In this document: positions 31,945-43,679 of the stretch, piece after piece
Numbering within the stretch: the first letter of the stretch is position 1
Layout of the letters: each line of letters starts with the position of its first letter
Assembly (NCBI GenBank): GCA_025558095.1
Contig: JAIVFI010000011.1
Span: forward strand, 682,001-746,000
DNA length: 64,000 nt
Origin: Hyaloraphidium curvatum
Lineage: Eukaryota; Monoblepharomycota; Hyaloraphidiomycetes; Hyaloraphidiales; Hyaloraphidiaceae
Direction: 5' to 3'
Made by a program: the position numbers and the translations under genes
Notes under the pieces: generated by a model
What the model was told of the DNA's origin: nothing
The model's database searches: none
What the model saw: the letters and a program-made list of their open reading frames with translations, nothing else

Positions 31945-33421
31945 CTATTCGAACCGCGCGCGCAGGGCCACCAGCTCCTCGTGCCACCGCACGTAGCGCT
32001 CCTGGAGGCGGTCGAGCTGGTCCAAGTCGTCGCGGAACTCGTTCCGGAGCCTCAGCTCCACATCCAACGACATTCTCCCTTCGGGTTCCGCGGCCAGCCG
32101 CTCCTTGCGGCGCCGGTCGAACTTGGAACGGAACCCGTCGATGCGGGCCCGCAGGTCCGCCAGCTCGCGGTGCCGGCGTTCGTAGAGCGCCGATGCTTCT
32201 TTGTACTCTTCCTCGGTCGTGACGGGCGGTTGTGCGGGTGCGCTGGCTGGTGGGGAAGCTCGAGCTGCGGCGCAAATGTCAGCACGAGGAAAAAGATGGA
32301 GCGCGGCGAGCATTGAACCAACATGGAGACCGTCTGCTCCGATCCCGACGATCGCGGCTCCGGCTGCGGCTCCGGCTACGGGTCCTCGAGCGGGCCCTGG
32401 TCCTCCGATCCCGATCCCGATCCCGCTCCCTCGAGCTCGCGCGATCCCGATCCCGGTCGCGGCGGTCGCGATCCCGGTCCCGATCGCGTTCGCGGTCCCT
32501 GCCACGGTACGAATCCGTCGCTTTGGACGGGTAGCCCGGCGACCGGTCCCCGCGCTGCGCGCCGTCCGACGCCGCGGGCGAAGCCACCGACTCGGGACCC
32601 TTGGTCGACGCGGCCCTCTTAAACTTGGGCAGCCTGGGCGCCGAGTCCTTGGGCTGCTCCGAGGGCGGCGTGTCCGGGCCGCCGGAATCGGTGCCCGACT
32701 GCGCCTCCAGGCGCGGGCGCTTGGCGCGGTCCGAGTCGGGCGGGGTGGCGGAGGACTCGCGCTTGAGCGAGCCGTCCGGTGTCCGGCCGCCGGCGTCAGA
32801 TGCCGCACGTTTGGCCGGCGCCGCAGCGTTCCCGTCCGGCTTCCCACCCTTGCCCGCCGGCGTCGCGCCGCGTTCCTTGCGCCCGCCGACTTCCGCGGGC
32901 GTCGCACTCCTCCTTTTACGCCCCTCCGCGTCCGAAGGCGGCGCGCTGCCCTCCTTCCTGCGGCTCCCGGCCTTGGCCGCGGGGGACACGGAGCGCCTCC
33001 CCCGGTCCGAAGCAACGGCCAGCTTCCCATCCTCGATGGGCAGCGGCTCCTTTGCCACCTTTATCCGATGGACCAGCTGGCCCAGCAGGTGCATCTCGGG
33101 CGGGACCGAGGGCTTGCCCCCGGCCAGGCCGTACAGCACGGGCACGGAATCCTCCTCCCTCTGCCGCTTGAACGCGTACGACCGATCGCCGACCCGCAGG
33201 ACCTGCCCATCGATCGATCAGCACTCAGATTATTGGGACGGTTCGGCGAATGCGCCCACGTTGTCGTCCGGGTCGGCGCCGAAGCGCAGCGACATTGCGG
33301 GCGCGTCGGCCGCGTCGAGCAGCTCCGCGAGCGCCTCCGGCAGCCGCACGCGCGCGACCGGGATGCGGCCCGGCGGCGCACCGTCGGGCGGCCGCGGAAG
33401 CAGCCGCACGGACGCCGCCAT
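31945..33421 (-). CDS. ELL-like RNA polymerase II elongation factor (probable)
   Basis: Exons 33260-33421, 32331-33202 and 31945-32242 encode 443 residues. The N-terminal part (VARVRLPEALAELLDAAD; VLRVGDRSYAFKRQREED; LLGQLVHRIKVAKE) resembles the ELL N-terminal domain. A long low-complexity middle follows, first Lys/Arg/Ser/Pro-rich and then an Arg-Asp/Arg-Ser repeat region (RDRERDRDRDRDRRDRDRD). The C-terminal about 85 residues (TTEEEYKEASALYERRH, LADLRARIDGFRSKFD, YVRWHEELVALRARFE) look like the coiled-coil Occludin/ELL domain. The RS/RD tract is longer than I expect for ELL, so a splicing-linked role is possible. Assignment is by domain layout, moderate confidence. Confidence 0.55.
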
Positions 33422-33491
33422 CGCTCCGAGGGACGAGGTCGGGCGGGCGTGACCGCGGCGATCCCTTCACGCATCATCAGCGCTTCGCGCC
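33422..33491. promoter_or_regulatory. 70-bp bidirectional promoter region
   Basis: Only 70 bp lie between the ELL-like start (33421, minus) and the MDM35 start (33492, plus). Both core promoters must overlap or extend into coding sequence. Confidence 0.5.
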
Positions 33492-33788
33492 ATGGCTAGC
33501 CTGAGCCCCGAGTGCACCGGCCTGAAGAAGGAGTACGACGACTGCTTCAACAAGTGGTACGCGGACAAGTTCCTGCGCGGCGATGTGGCCAGCAACGACT
33601 GCAAGGACCTGTTCGACCGCTACCGCGCTTGCGTATGGGTGGGTTCCTCCCCGGCACCTCCAGACCCCGCTGACAGACGTGCCGCTCCGTGAAAGAATGC
33701 GGTGAGGGAAAAGAAGCTGGACACGGTCATCGAGGAGGCCCGGAACGAGGCGCCGTTCGCGGACAAGCCCGCCGGAGACAAGGCCTGA
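33492..33788 (+). CDS. MDM35: Mitochondrial distribution and morphology protein 35 (TRIAP1 family)
   Basis: Intermembrane-space twin CX9C chaperone that binds Ups1/Ups2 lipid transfer proteins and protects them from proteolysis. Exons 33492-33638 and 33696-33788 give 79 residues. The twin motifs are [11 protein letters not shown] and [11 protein letters not shown], with [13 protein letters not shown] between them and [18 protein letters not shown] after, all strongly family-like. The 57-bp intron starts GTGGGT; reading through it would give a false C-terminus. Length is normal for the family. Confidence 0.94.
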
Positions 33789-33886
33789 AGTGAACGCGCC
33801 ATCGCCGACAAGCGGAGGCACCTTGGCTTCATCGGACCACAGATCTGGCATTTCTGGCTCTATTCTCTTTGTCCACGGACATGGGT

Positions 33887-35098
33887 TCAGCGTTTGATGA
33901 GGCCGTGCTGGTGTGGAAGGCGGGGTCAGCAGGAGAAGGAGATGACCGCGCCGGAACGCGTCGGACGGACCCACGGCTTCGGCTGCCCCGGCGAGCGACC
34001 TGGCGACGAACCCGAGGACGCTCTCGACCTCGCTGCGGAGGCTTCCCAGCGCCTCGACGTCGGCCAGGCGCCTGTCGAGGAACGCTTTGGTCTCCGCGCG
34101 GCCCGGGGACTTGTCCTCGACCATGAAGAGCTCTTAAGGATGAACATGGATGGTATGGTTGGCTTGCGCACGGTGGAATGGAGAGAGACGGGTTGCCTAC
34201 CGGTAGAGGAATAGACGGCTCCCAGCATCGCGCTTTTCGTGTACCACGAGACCTGTCGGCGAGCCGGCGCCAGAATAAGCAGCGGATCAAAGGCAGAGCT
34301 CGCTTGGAATGTGCTCACGTCGTTGGCTTGGTCTCCCGCAAAGTTCCAGATGACGTTGGCAAGGTTGGCAAGGTGGAGCGAGGCAGAAAGGACGTTGCCC
34401 GGAAGAACGAGCAGCGCGATGGCCTAGCAGAAGCGAGCAACGAGATGAATCAGGGCAATTCGGTGCGGACGCGATCGGCCAATGCCCACCTCGTGCCATG
34501 TCTCTGCGTAAGGCATGGTCTTTTCAAGGCGGGTCACGCACCCCAGCCTGATCTTCTGGGTGGTTCCCATCCTGTCCGCGAGCTTCAAATCAGTCCCCGT
34601 TCGTCTTCCGGCGCGTCGGGCAGGTACAGACTTTGACACGTCCATCCCCGACATCTCCCTCCCCGCCTCGTCCAGCGCCGTCGCCAAAAAGTACTCCACG
34701 AGCTGCACCGGGCCCCTCGGGAACAGCCCGCTCGCCGAGACGGTCGGAAGCCCCGTTTCCGCGGCTCCGTGCCTCAGCGCCGCGTCGGACCAGCCGAGCC
34801 GGGGGACGGCGAGGAGGGCGGCGCGGAGGATGGGGGTGGTGGGGTCCGAGGGGAGGTCTTGCGGGGCAGATGAATGCGAAGATGGTGTTGGAGGGTTCTC
34901 CGGGGCGGAATCGGAGAACGAGGGAGGAGGGACGGTGGAGAAGAGGCGCGGTCGCGTCGAGGCACGGAGCCGTCCATCGCGGGGCCGCGGGGCCGATTCC
35001 GCCCCGGCGATCGATCGCAGAGCATTTGTCCGAGGTTGAAGCAGGAGAACGAGGTCTGACGGAAGCCCCCTGCGCGCGTGGAAGCGCGCGGCGATCAT
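33887..35098 (-). CDS. COQ9: Ubiquinone biosynthesis protein COQ9
   Basis: Lipid-binding partner of Coq7 in mitochondrial coenzyme Q synthesis. Exons 34640-35098, 34490-34582, 34319-34423, 34201-34252, 33975-34132 and 33887-33907 give 295 residues. The N-terminus MIAARFHARRGLPSDLVL is a good presequence. Family blocks: ILRAALLAVPRLGWSDAALR, GLFPRGPVQLVEYFL, KIRLGCVTRLEKTMPYAETW, ANVIWNFAGDQANDVSWYTK and ELFMVEDKSP then FLDRRLADV. The first intron (57 bp) is in frame and could be read through. The last exon (HGLIKR) is inferred from a GTGGGT donor. Its ATG is 55 bp from that of RPR2 on the other strand. Confidence 0.9.
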
Positions 35099-35153
35099 GT
35101 TGTCGTTGGCGTCGCGCGACGGTTTCATAGCTCCGCGCAAACACCACTTCGAG
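35099..35153. promoter_or_regulatory. 55-bp bidirectional promoter region
   Basis: Separates the COQ9 and RPR2 start codons. An upstream in-frame ATG for RPR2 at 35097 overlaps the COQ9 ATG, so the RPR2 start at 35154 was preferred. Confidence 0.45.
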
Positions 35154-35787
35154 ATGGGGAAGAAGAAGGACAAGGACCCTTCTGCGACCGTGCAGCACAA
35201 GGAGGCATTCATGCGGATGAACCACCTGTACCAGGCCGCGGTCCTGATGACCGGAATGGCGCGGGCGGCGGCGGCACCGGGGGCGGATGCGGCCTCGGAC
35301 CCGAAACCCGCGGAGAAGGCCAAGGAGGCGGCGCAGGACCAGTCGATGGTCAATCTGGGGTCGTACTACGCGCACTTGATGAGGACTGTGGGGAAGAAGC
35401 TCGTGATTCGGGCGTGAGTGGCGGCGGCACGCGTTGCCTGTCAACGTATGGAGGCGGTCCTCACCTTCGGGGCCCTCCAGTGACCCTTCGGTGAAACGGA
35501 CCATCTGCAAGTACTGCGATGCTGTGCTGCTGCCTGGAATAGGCGCCGATGTCCGGACGAAGTGTGCGTGCTGCGAGCTTTGGTCCCCTCTCCCGGTCCC
35601 GTCATCTGACATTGACTCGACAGCCAAACCGAACAAGCGGACTTCGATACGCTGCCGACGCTGCGGACGTGCGCGGTCTCTTGTGCACGCCGACCCCGAC
35701 TACGTTCCATTTTCGGTCCGCGCGGCGAGGAAGCCGGAGGATGCTGCGGCCCAGGACTCCGAGACCAAGGGCGTGATGGGAATTTGA
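35154..35787 (+). CDS. RPR2: Ribonuclease P/MRP protein subunit RPR2 (RPP21)
   Basis: Zinc-binding protein subunit of nuclear RNase P, which trims tRNA 5' leaders. Exons 35154-35413 and 35481-35787 give 188 residues. The N-terminal helix region EAFMRMNHLYQAAVLMTG and SYYAHLMRTVGKKLVIRAD precede the zinc site. Ligands are in VKRTICKYCDAVLLPG and, after KRTSI, the RCRRCGRA pair. An extra CACC pair lies between them. The 3' end overlaps the DUF262 gene on the opposite strand by up to 88 bp. Confidence 0.85.
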
Positions 35788-38693
35788 CACATGCTCTCCG
35801 ACTGGAATTGCCATCTATTCGATCGAAGCATCTTACTCTCCGTCACCCTGGCACGTTTAGATTCTGCACCGCTCTCTTCTGTGTCCACATCACTCATGGC
35901 CGGCCGTTTTGCTGCGGAGCCAGACGCGCCAGGGGCTGGATTCTCAAGCTGTGCGACCTTGATATCGTGTAGCCACTTGCGCACACGCCTCAGCGTTGCA
36001 TACCAGGTCCCTGCCACAATGCTGCTTATGCCCTCAGTGCGGAACTTCTCAAGCAGAGGCTCAATCTCCTTCTTTCTCCGACGCGATGTTTCCATGCTCC
36101 TCCTTTGATCCAGCTCAAGCACCTGCTTGTAGGTTGCTTCAGTAATCTCCGTGTAGCTCACGTCCCATTCATGTTCTTTCTTTCGCCTTTCAAGGGTCCC
36201 TGTGGTCTGGCTCCCTGTTTCTTCCGGCAGTTCAGTGACGAAACTTCCTGTTTCTTCTGGCAGATCTGCTTCCATGGGTGTTTCCTCGTGCTGTTGTGCC
36301 TTTTCCGTCAGCTTTTGAATATCAGCCAAGCAGAGCTGGATCTGCTTCTCCAGCTCAGCTCTGAGCTGATCATCCTCGCACAACTGAAGCTTTTGTTCCA
36401 GCTCATTTTTGAGACGGTCAAGCCTCCTGACATTTGCAACGGGCAAGCTCTTTATGTACTCCTTGATCCGTTTCTTGAAATGCTCCTTCTTTGTACCATG
36501 GCACGGAATTTGAGCAACGGCCCAACAGTATTCACGCAACATTGCTTTTGTCAGTCCACGAAAATCCAAAGTCTCGATTCTCTGGATATGACTCCTATCA
36601 ATAATGTCGGTATTGTAGCCATAATCAACCTCATCTTCAGGCACAAAGAGGTCGTCATTGATCTCCCCATTGATGACTAGAGGTGGCAACCCTAGGGATT
36701 CCAAGACAAATCCAAGCAAGCGTTCATGCCTTTGCTGAAACTGCTCCTTTCCAAAAGCAGGCTCATGGCGTCGACTACTGAGCTGTTGTACAGTGTGGAA
36801 CTTGGAATTGGCATAGACCCGCAAGACCTTCTCTACGAAAGGCAAGTTTCTTGCAGAGGAGTTGAGACTAGCTTCAAGTGGTGCTAGGTTGCCCAAGCGA
36901 TGAAGAGGTTCACCAGAGGCCCGATCACTGGTGGTGAAGAACAAGCGGTTCTCATCATCATCATTGGCCTGGGACCAAATATGCTCGACACTCCAATCCT
37001 TTCGGAAGATTGCATCAACATACAGCCGCGTTTTCATTCCAGAAAGATGTGCATCTTCCTCCAGACTGTTGGCCCGCATCACAACATAACGCATGGCAAC
37101 CTCTTTCATGCCCTTCGGCCCGTAGAGTGAAGCATTGAGAGCCCAACTGAGGTCCTTCTCTTCCTTTGAGGATAGTTCCAGGTCCTCCATATTTGGACTC
37201 AAAATCTCAAGGGCCCAAGCACAGACAAGAGCTTTCTGCATCCTGGTCTGAATATACTCCTTTGAGCTGTTACCTCCAGGGAAGAGATAGGCATGAAGGA
37301 GGATCTTCTCAAGAGCACGAAGTGCGCGTACCACCAATTCTGTTGTCTTGCTATCAGCGTAAAACAATGCATCAGAATCACCAGGCACTTCGTCTGCATC
37401 CAGCTTTATCAAGATAGCAAACACCACTGCTTGCCACAGGACAGCTTTGCCCCGAACTTCCGGTGCTGTAGCCATGTCCTGCAGCAGCAAGAGCCTTGCA
37501 AGAGCTCCATCAATGCTGCCCACAATTGAGGTTTCCGTCCTGGGAATGGCAATCAAGCGCTTGGCGATAGAGAAGATGCGACGGAAGAAATCAGCAAGGC
37601 CCTGCACTGCTGCTGCCCTCTCATCTGGTTGACATCCCATGGGACTGGGGGCTTCATAGACATGAAGTTACGAGCCCAGCAATGCTGGCAGGATTGAGCG
37701 ACATCTTCATGCACCATGCACGAGCAGCAGCCAACATCGTCTCGTCCTTCATGTCGCCCAAAGAAACCTCATCAGTTACCCATTGGCCCTCAAGCAGGTC
37801 CGCATCCTCAGCCAGATCAGGATCACCAAACTTCCTGAGTTCTGAAGTGATCTTCCACTTGAGCATCGACGAGGCATCCAGAGCCTCCCCAGGAGTGTTG
37901 ACAACACCAAACACACGGAGTGCAACGTTTTCGTTTCGAGAAATCATCTGGATCGCCAGGTCACACGTGCCCAGAGCATCATGGGGCAAAACCCATACAT
38001 TTACACATACGACGGATTCCAGAAGATACTCTGCAAACGGGAACGACGATTGACTATAATGACTGCCCTCGAATAGATCGTTCAGTTTGGATTGAACTGC
38101 TCGACAGATATGCGCAAACTTAGACTTGTCCTCATTCAGGGCTGGCCTTGTAGTTTCTAAAGCCAGTTTGCCCCAGTTTTTCTGCATGGGTGACAGTGTT
38201 AATGCCGAGAAGTCGGAGTTGTTTGCTTCACTAGTACCAGTGCGTGGGCGTCGTTCTTCCGCTGCAGTAGTCTTGGTTTCGGCCTGGTTTGAACAGTCCG
38301 GAGCACCTTGCAGAGAGTTTGCACCCATGAATCCCGATTATAGGGGACGAAGAACTGTTCCGCAGCAATGATTCGCAGAAGCGCGGCGGCCACGATAGAC
38401 ATGGTTGTGAATCGCTGCTGCCCGTCCACAATGCCTGCCTCCGTCGTGTTTTTCGTCAACAAGACGACTGTGCCGATGAAATACTGCTCATTCGCACGAA
38501 AACTCTTCCACAAGTCGACGACAAGGTCCAGAACCCGATCCAGTCCCCACACGTACGGCCGCTGGTATTCTGGAATCGTGAGCTGACCGTAGTCTTTGAT
38601 AAGTTCGTCGGGCAGGCCAAGGATTGGTGAGGTGGAAGTTTCGATGTCAAGCGATTGGCCCCGTTTGGGAGCAGGATTCGCTTCCGCTGCCAT
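35700..38693 (-). CDS. DUF262/DUF1524 protein with a SAP-like segment
   Basis: Large protein (about 955 residues) from exons 38238-38693, 37672-38181 and 35700-37601. The N-terminus carries the DUF262 signature IPEYQRPYVWG (residues 40-50) and IVDGQQRFTTMSIV (DGQQR at 90-94). A DUF1524/HNH-like block follows: WSVEHIWSQ, LHRLGNLAPLEASLNSSA, LPFVEKV (residues about 525-580). A segment LDFRGLTKAMLREYC...GTKKEHFKKRIKEY (about 666-705) looks like a SAP DNA-binding motif, followed by coiled coil. Prokaryotic DUF262-DUF1524 proteins include GmrSD-type modification-dependent restriction enzymes; the role in fungi is not known to me. The second intron (37602-37671) and the C-terminal end are uncertain. 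It appears less GC-rich than its neighbours. Confidence 0.75.
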
Positions 38694-38908
38694 CGCTTCG
38701 TGTGGGGGACCGAGTGTCTCGGCGCGGCGTGACCGTGACCCCGCGTGATGCTCTGTCCCGACTGCGTGCGCCCCATAAACTGCATCCGAGTTCGTCGGGC
38801 TTTCAAAATGCACCGTTGCACGCGTCAATTATTCGCTGCAATCCGTTCAATCGTTAGAGCATCAAAGCGGGGTATTACAAGTTGCCTATAGATCCCTCCA
38901 CACCCGGA

Positions 38909-41504
38909 TCAAAGCAAGCAGTCGTTGACCAGGTTCACGAACGACGCCGCCGCCACGCCCTGCCGCACCGTCTCGTCCAGGCACACGGACGTCTGCCGGT
39001 ACACGACCTCGAGCGAGGAAAGAGGGGGCTTCCCTTGCACCGCTGTGCGCAACACCATCAGTATCTGAGGCGTCAATAAGGGCGACGGACAACCAACCGA
39101 GAATGACGCCGTTGACCATGTTGGCGACGGGTTCCCGCGCCGCGGGCTGCAAAAGGTGCGCCAGCGGGCTCTTGAACGGGTCGCTGTACGCCAGCAAGGA
39201 AAAGCACTCCTGCGGCCGCGTGAGCTCCACTTCCACGATCTCCGACAAGCAATCGCACCTGCAACGCCGTGCGGAACGGCTCCCTCTCCTCCGCCCCATA
39301 CTCGTTCTGCAGCTCCTGCCCGTACGCCATGACCGTCGCCAGCAGATCCTCCTCCGGCTCTTTCCGCCTCCGCCGCGGCGTGCCCTGCGCCGAACGCGTG
39401 GACCCCACCATCCCCCCGTTCCGTAGCCGCGCCCTGCCCGACGACGCATCCACCTCCATCGCGTCCCCGTCCGAATCCATCGCCTCGTCCGAGTCGTCCG
39501 CCGGCCCGGGGCGCGCGGGGGTCGACAGCGCCATCCTGTCGTCGTCCGCGCGGCCACGCCGCGGCGTGGAAGGGGGCTGCTTGCCCCGCGCGGGGGTCTG
39601 CGGCTCCGCCAGGGCCGAGGCGCGCTGGGCCATCAGTCCGACCGTGTCGACGAAGCGGCGGACCTTGAGGTAGAAGGCCACGGGGGGGATTGCGAGGTCC
39701 TGCGGGCTCCCGGGGATGCGCGAGGCTTTGGAGACCATGGCGAGGGGAACGGGGTGCGAGAGGACGGTGGGGTGCAGCCGGTCCAGCATCTCGATGGCCT
39801 TGTCGATCGAGCCGTCCATGATAAAGTCCCGGATTTCTGCGACGCGGCGTCATGAGCACGTTCGACGTTCACTGGCCCACAGGATGAACCCACTCTGCCT
39901 GTTCTTGATCTCCTTGTTCATCAGGCTCGCCGACACCCACGCCTCGTTCCTCAACCCGCCCCGGCTGGCCATGCTCGCCGCGTCCCGCGGCTCCTCCTCC
40001 ATCTCCACGTCGTCCGCCCTCGCCGCGGCGCCGAGCGCTCCGTGCGCGAACGCCTCGGCGGTCTCTGTGTACCCCTGGTGGATGAGGTACGAGAGCACGA
40101 GGTCGTTGAGCACGTTGCGCGCGGCCTTGGGATGTCGCGGGTCAGAGTGGCCGTTGGTAGCGGGTTGCGAGAGGTCGAGCTGGGAGGATTGCTGGGAGTC
40201 GGGCGGCTGGGTCGAGGCGGCGGAGTTGAGGCGCTGCAGCGCAGGCGCCGGGGTCGTGGGGGCCGAAGGCGAAGCAACGGACAGCGGCAGGGGTATCTGG
40301 TGGATCTGCGAAAAGATCCGAGCCTTCGTTTCCTGCCCAAAATCGTGAGCGGAGGACACCTTCACCGAGCAAGCGACCCACCTTGAAGTACCCGTCGATG
40401 TCGAACCGGAACGGCCTGTGCCCAAAGTTGGCCTCCACCACCTCCCCCGGCGTCCGCAGCCCGACGGACGGGTACAGCAGCATCCCGAACGGCGCCGCCC
40501 CGGGCATCAACCCGCCCCTCATGCCCGACGGCGGCTCCTGCCGCATGTCCCGGAACGCGACGCCGAGGAACTTGCCGTTCTTGGTGAAGAACGCGGACCA
40601 GTTGCCCTCGGCAAAGTTGACGCCGCACCCGATCACGTCGCCCGTGGTGAAGGTCGGGCCGTAGGGCTTGCCCGTGCCGTAGCAGGCGAACGAGTTGCCG
40701 TCGTCGCCGTGGTAGCCCCACGAGCCCGGTTCCCAGCCCGGCAGGCGGTTCGTGGAGACACCTGCGTGCGAGAAGCCGATGCCGATGTAGCCGTCGCGGC
40801 CCTTGGAGACGATGTCGACCTCGAAGTAGTAGAGGCCGCACGAGGGGGGGACGGGGTGGTTGGCGCGCACGGCGGCCGCGTCGCTGTCGTTCTTGCCCGT
40901 TCCTGGAACACGGGATTGGCCTCCAACGCCGCCAAGGACGGAGCCCGGAATCACCGTTGTAGTTGACCGTGAGTCCCCCGTTCGCCAGCTGCAGCAGCGA
41001 GCACTTGTCCTTGGAATTCCACGCCGACGGCAACGGCACCGACGCGACCTGCGCCTCCGGCCCGGCAGAGGGCGCCGGCAGCCGCACCGCAAACTTCGGG
41101 CGTTCCGCCGGCCCGTCCTGCGGGGCGGCCCGCAGCGCGACGCCGACGGGGGTGTCGCGCAGGTACGACGGGATGCCGGGCGGGCCGGGCGGCACGTGCG
41201 ACGCGCGGCTCGGCGACGGCAGCGACGGCTCGGCGACCATCTCGTCGTCGTCGGGCGGCGTGCGGCCTGCCCCGCGGACGGCGAGGGACACCGGTCACGT
41301 GTTTGCGCGGGCACAGGCGGGCATTCCCGTGTTTCCGGTTCCGAGGCATTCAAGAGCAGTCAGAGAGGTGCGAATGGCGGCGCAGTTTGCCTCACCGCTC
41401 GCGGCGTCGGCGTACGTCTGCGGGTCGCGCGGGGGGGCCGCGCTGGACGGACCCGCCGTCGCGGTGCCCGTCGACCGCCGGCCCGGCGTGGACGCGTTCG
41501 TCAT
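38909..41504 (-). CDS. VID30: RanBPM/GID1 (Vid30) subunit of the CTLH E3 ligase
   Basis: Scaffold of the GID/CTLH ubiquitin ligase controlling gluconeogenic enzyme turnover. Seven exons (41396-41504, 40955-41266, 40382-40902, 39894-40332, 39259-39836, 39098-39209, 38909-39042) encode 734 residues. Domains in order: disordered N-terminus; SPRY ([59 protein letters not shown]); LisH ([20 protein letters not shown]); CTLH ([20 protein letters not shown]); and CRA at the end ([39 protein letters not shown]). An apparent frameshift near 39250 is resolved by a 49-bp intron. All phases close. Confidence 0.92.
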
Positions 41505-41776
41505 GGCGACGCGACTCCGCGCTCGGAGGCGGCGACAGAGGAGGGAGTGGGGTGCGGCGGAGGGAGGAGATTCGAGGTCACGCTGCGCGGGTGGCGAATG
41601 GCGAGCTGCGGCGGCGGTGGATGACAGGAACAGTCATCGCTCCCACTTCTCCGAGGCCCAAACTCCCAACAGTCGCTGAGGAAGAGTTAGGAGGCAGACA
41701 CGATAGCAGGGAGCAACGCGAACGGAAGCTGCCAATGTCTGGGATCGGATGTATAGCCCCCCTACACCGCGCCGCC

Positions 41777-43569
41777 TCAACCGGCGTGCGTCTTGGTCAT
41801 GAGCAGCCTGATCATCTCCCCGCTCACCCGGTTTGCCTCGTTCAGCCTCTCCCCGAAAAACTCGGCCGCCCCCTCGAACCGTTGCCGGTACCCCTCCTGG
41901 TCCCCCGACTCGATGATCTGCACCCAGCCCTGCGCGGCGATGCAGAATTCGAGGTCGTCCGCGCGGATGGAGCGGAACTGCAGCGCGGCGTTGATGGCGT
42001 CCGTGAGGAGGGCGGGGGTGCGGAAGACGTACTCGGTGATGCCGAGCAGGATTCTGGCAGGGGGAGGATCGGGTCAGCGCGGCTTGTGCGCGCATGCACG
42101 GGCGAGCAGACCGGAAAATGGGGGTCTGGCAGATCATGTGGTCGTACGGGTTGGCCCCCGTGAGGTACCAGCAGTCCGCCATGGCCAGCAGCGACAGGTG
42201 CGAGTTGGGCGTCCTCGCGTCCTTGGGTATCGCCGACAGGCTGAACTGCTCCAGCAGATCGTCCGAAAGCAGAAACGGCTCCGTCCGGCCCCCGAATATC
42301 GCCTCCCCCGCCGTCCGTATCCGCCTCTCGAACTCGTCCCGCTGTTCCGTGACCATGAGCTTGTACAGGTGCGTGGCCGACTGCGCGTACTGCCGGATCT
42401 GCTTGCGCGCGCTGGGGTTCATCATCGCCAGGCCGGCGTAGACGTGCCATTTGGCCGAGATGATGCGGAGGGAGATGAGGATCTTGACGTTCTCGATGCC
42501 GCCGACGTAGGACGGGTTCTCCCACTGGGAACCGCGCGGCGGCGGGTTAGCCCCCAACCATTCCTCGCCCCGCCGCGGCAGCCCCACCGGAAAAGTGCCC
42601 ATCACCCTCCACGTGTGCACCATGCTGAGGAAAGCCAGGTGGGTCACGGCCTGGGTGTCGGCCGTGATGCGGTCGTGGTCGAGGTAGCTCGGCAGGCAGA
42701 CAAAGTCGCTGTGAAGGCACGAGAGGATGTGCTTCACGGTGCGGAAGCGGGCGTCGTCGGAGCGGTGCCGGATGAGGACGAGGGGCTGGCCTGTGGTGTC
42801 GACGCTAGGAAGTCGGGCGGGGGGTCAGCTTGCCCGCCAACGGGGGGCCGGCCGGGACTGACTTGGGGCCGTGGAGGGAGTGGCAGGTGACGATGGCAAC
42901 GTCCGGAGGGAGATGCTTCTCGAACGCCTTGATCTCGGGCTCCTTGACCGATGTCTGGCCCCCAACGACGGCGTTGAGCTTGGTCGCTGCCCGGCCCCGT
43001 CAGCCCAGCCACCACGGCGCTCGCAATGCCCCTTCCCACATGGTCCGTAGGCCTCCACCACCGCGTCAATGTTCTTGGCCTCCACCGAGTAGAAGATGAC
43101 GTCGCTCCGGCGCGAGACCAGGTGGCCGTCCTGCAGCACCTCGATGCCCGTCCCTGCCGCCGCGGAAACAGTCTGAGCCCCCAACCAACCATCCCGGCAT
43201 GCCGAAAGCACCTTCAAAATCCTTCTTCAGCTGCTCGTACTTGGACGGCACGTCGCACACGTTGATGCTGCGGGGAAGAACCGCAGTTGGAACGCGTAGG
43301 GGGCGTTCAGACGATTCAACACTCGCTTCTTCCAGCCGGCCTTCCGGAACCGCGTGGCATACAGCCGCCCCATGTCGCCTGGCGCGCGAATGGGGCCATA
43401 CCATTGGGGAAACGCGTGGGAAAGGGGGAAGGGAGAGGCGTCACCCGGAGCGGGCACGGGCGGCCAGAGAGGGCGTACCCATGCCGATGAGGCCGATCTG
43501 GACGGTCTCCTTGGCCGACTCGTCATAGGCATCGCCCGCAGGCTCCTCCTTCTCCTTCCCCTTCGACAT
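41777..43569 (-). CDS. TYR1: Prephenate dehydrogenase (NADP+)
   Basis: Oxidative decarboxylation of prephenate to 4-hydroxyphenylpyruvate in tyrosine synthesis. Eight exons (43479-43569, 43321-43378, 43212-43267, 43040-43153, 42863-42986, 42588-42804, 42112-42524, 41777-42053) give 449 residues; the yeast enzyme has 452. The Rossmann motif is QIGLIGMGDMGRLYATRF. Further blocks are CDVPSKYEQLKKDF, DGHLVSRRSDVIFYSVEAKN, VVGGQTSVKEPEIKAFEKHL, HDRITADTQAVTHLAFLSM, ISAKWHVYAGLAMMNPSA and NPYDHMICQTPIFRILLG. The start MSKGKEKEE (43569) is preferred; an in-frame ATG at 43644 is an alternative. The 63-bp sixth intron is in frame. Confidence 0.93.
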
Positions 43570-43679
43570 CCCCGTCTCGAATGCAGAAAGTGTCCTGGGG
43601 ATGAAGTCCCTTCCCCGCGTTGAGGTACCGTCAACGGCTTCCATGGGCTCTCGAAGACCAGCGCGATAGGCCGACTGAG
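43570..43679. promoter_or_regulatory. Shared upstream region of TYR1 and the MED19-like gene
   Basis: 110 bp between divergent start codons; it shrinks to 35 bp if TYR1 starts at 43644. No named element seen. Confidence 0.4.

Noticed and set aside
39200-39270. Frameshift in the RanBPM gene between the CTLH and CRA parts
   Set aside because: A 49-bp intron with GTGCGA donor and CCGCAG acceptor joins TALQ to [11 protein letters not shown] in frame.
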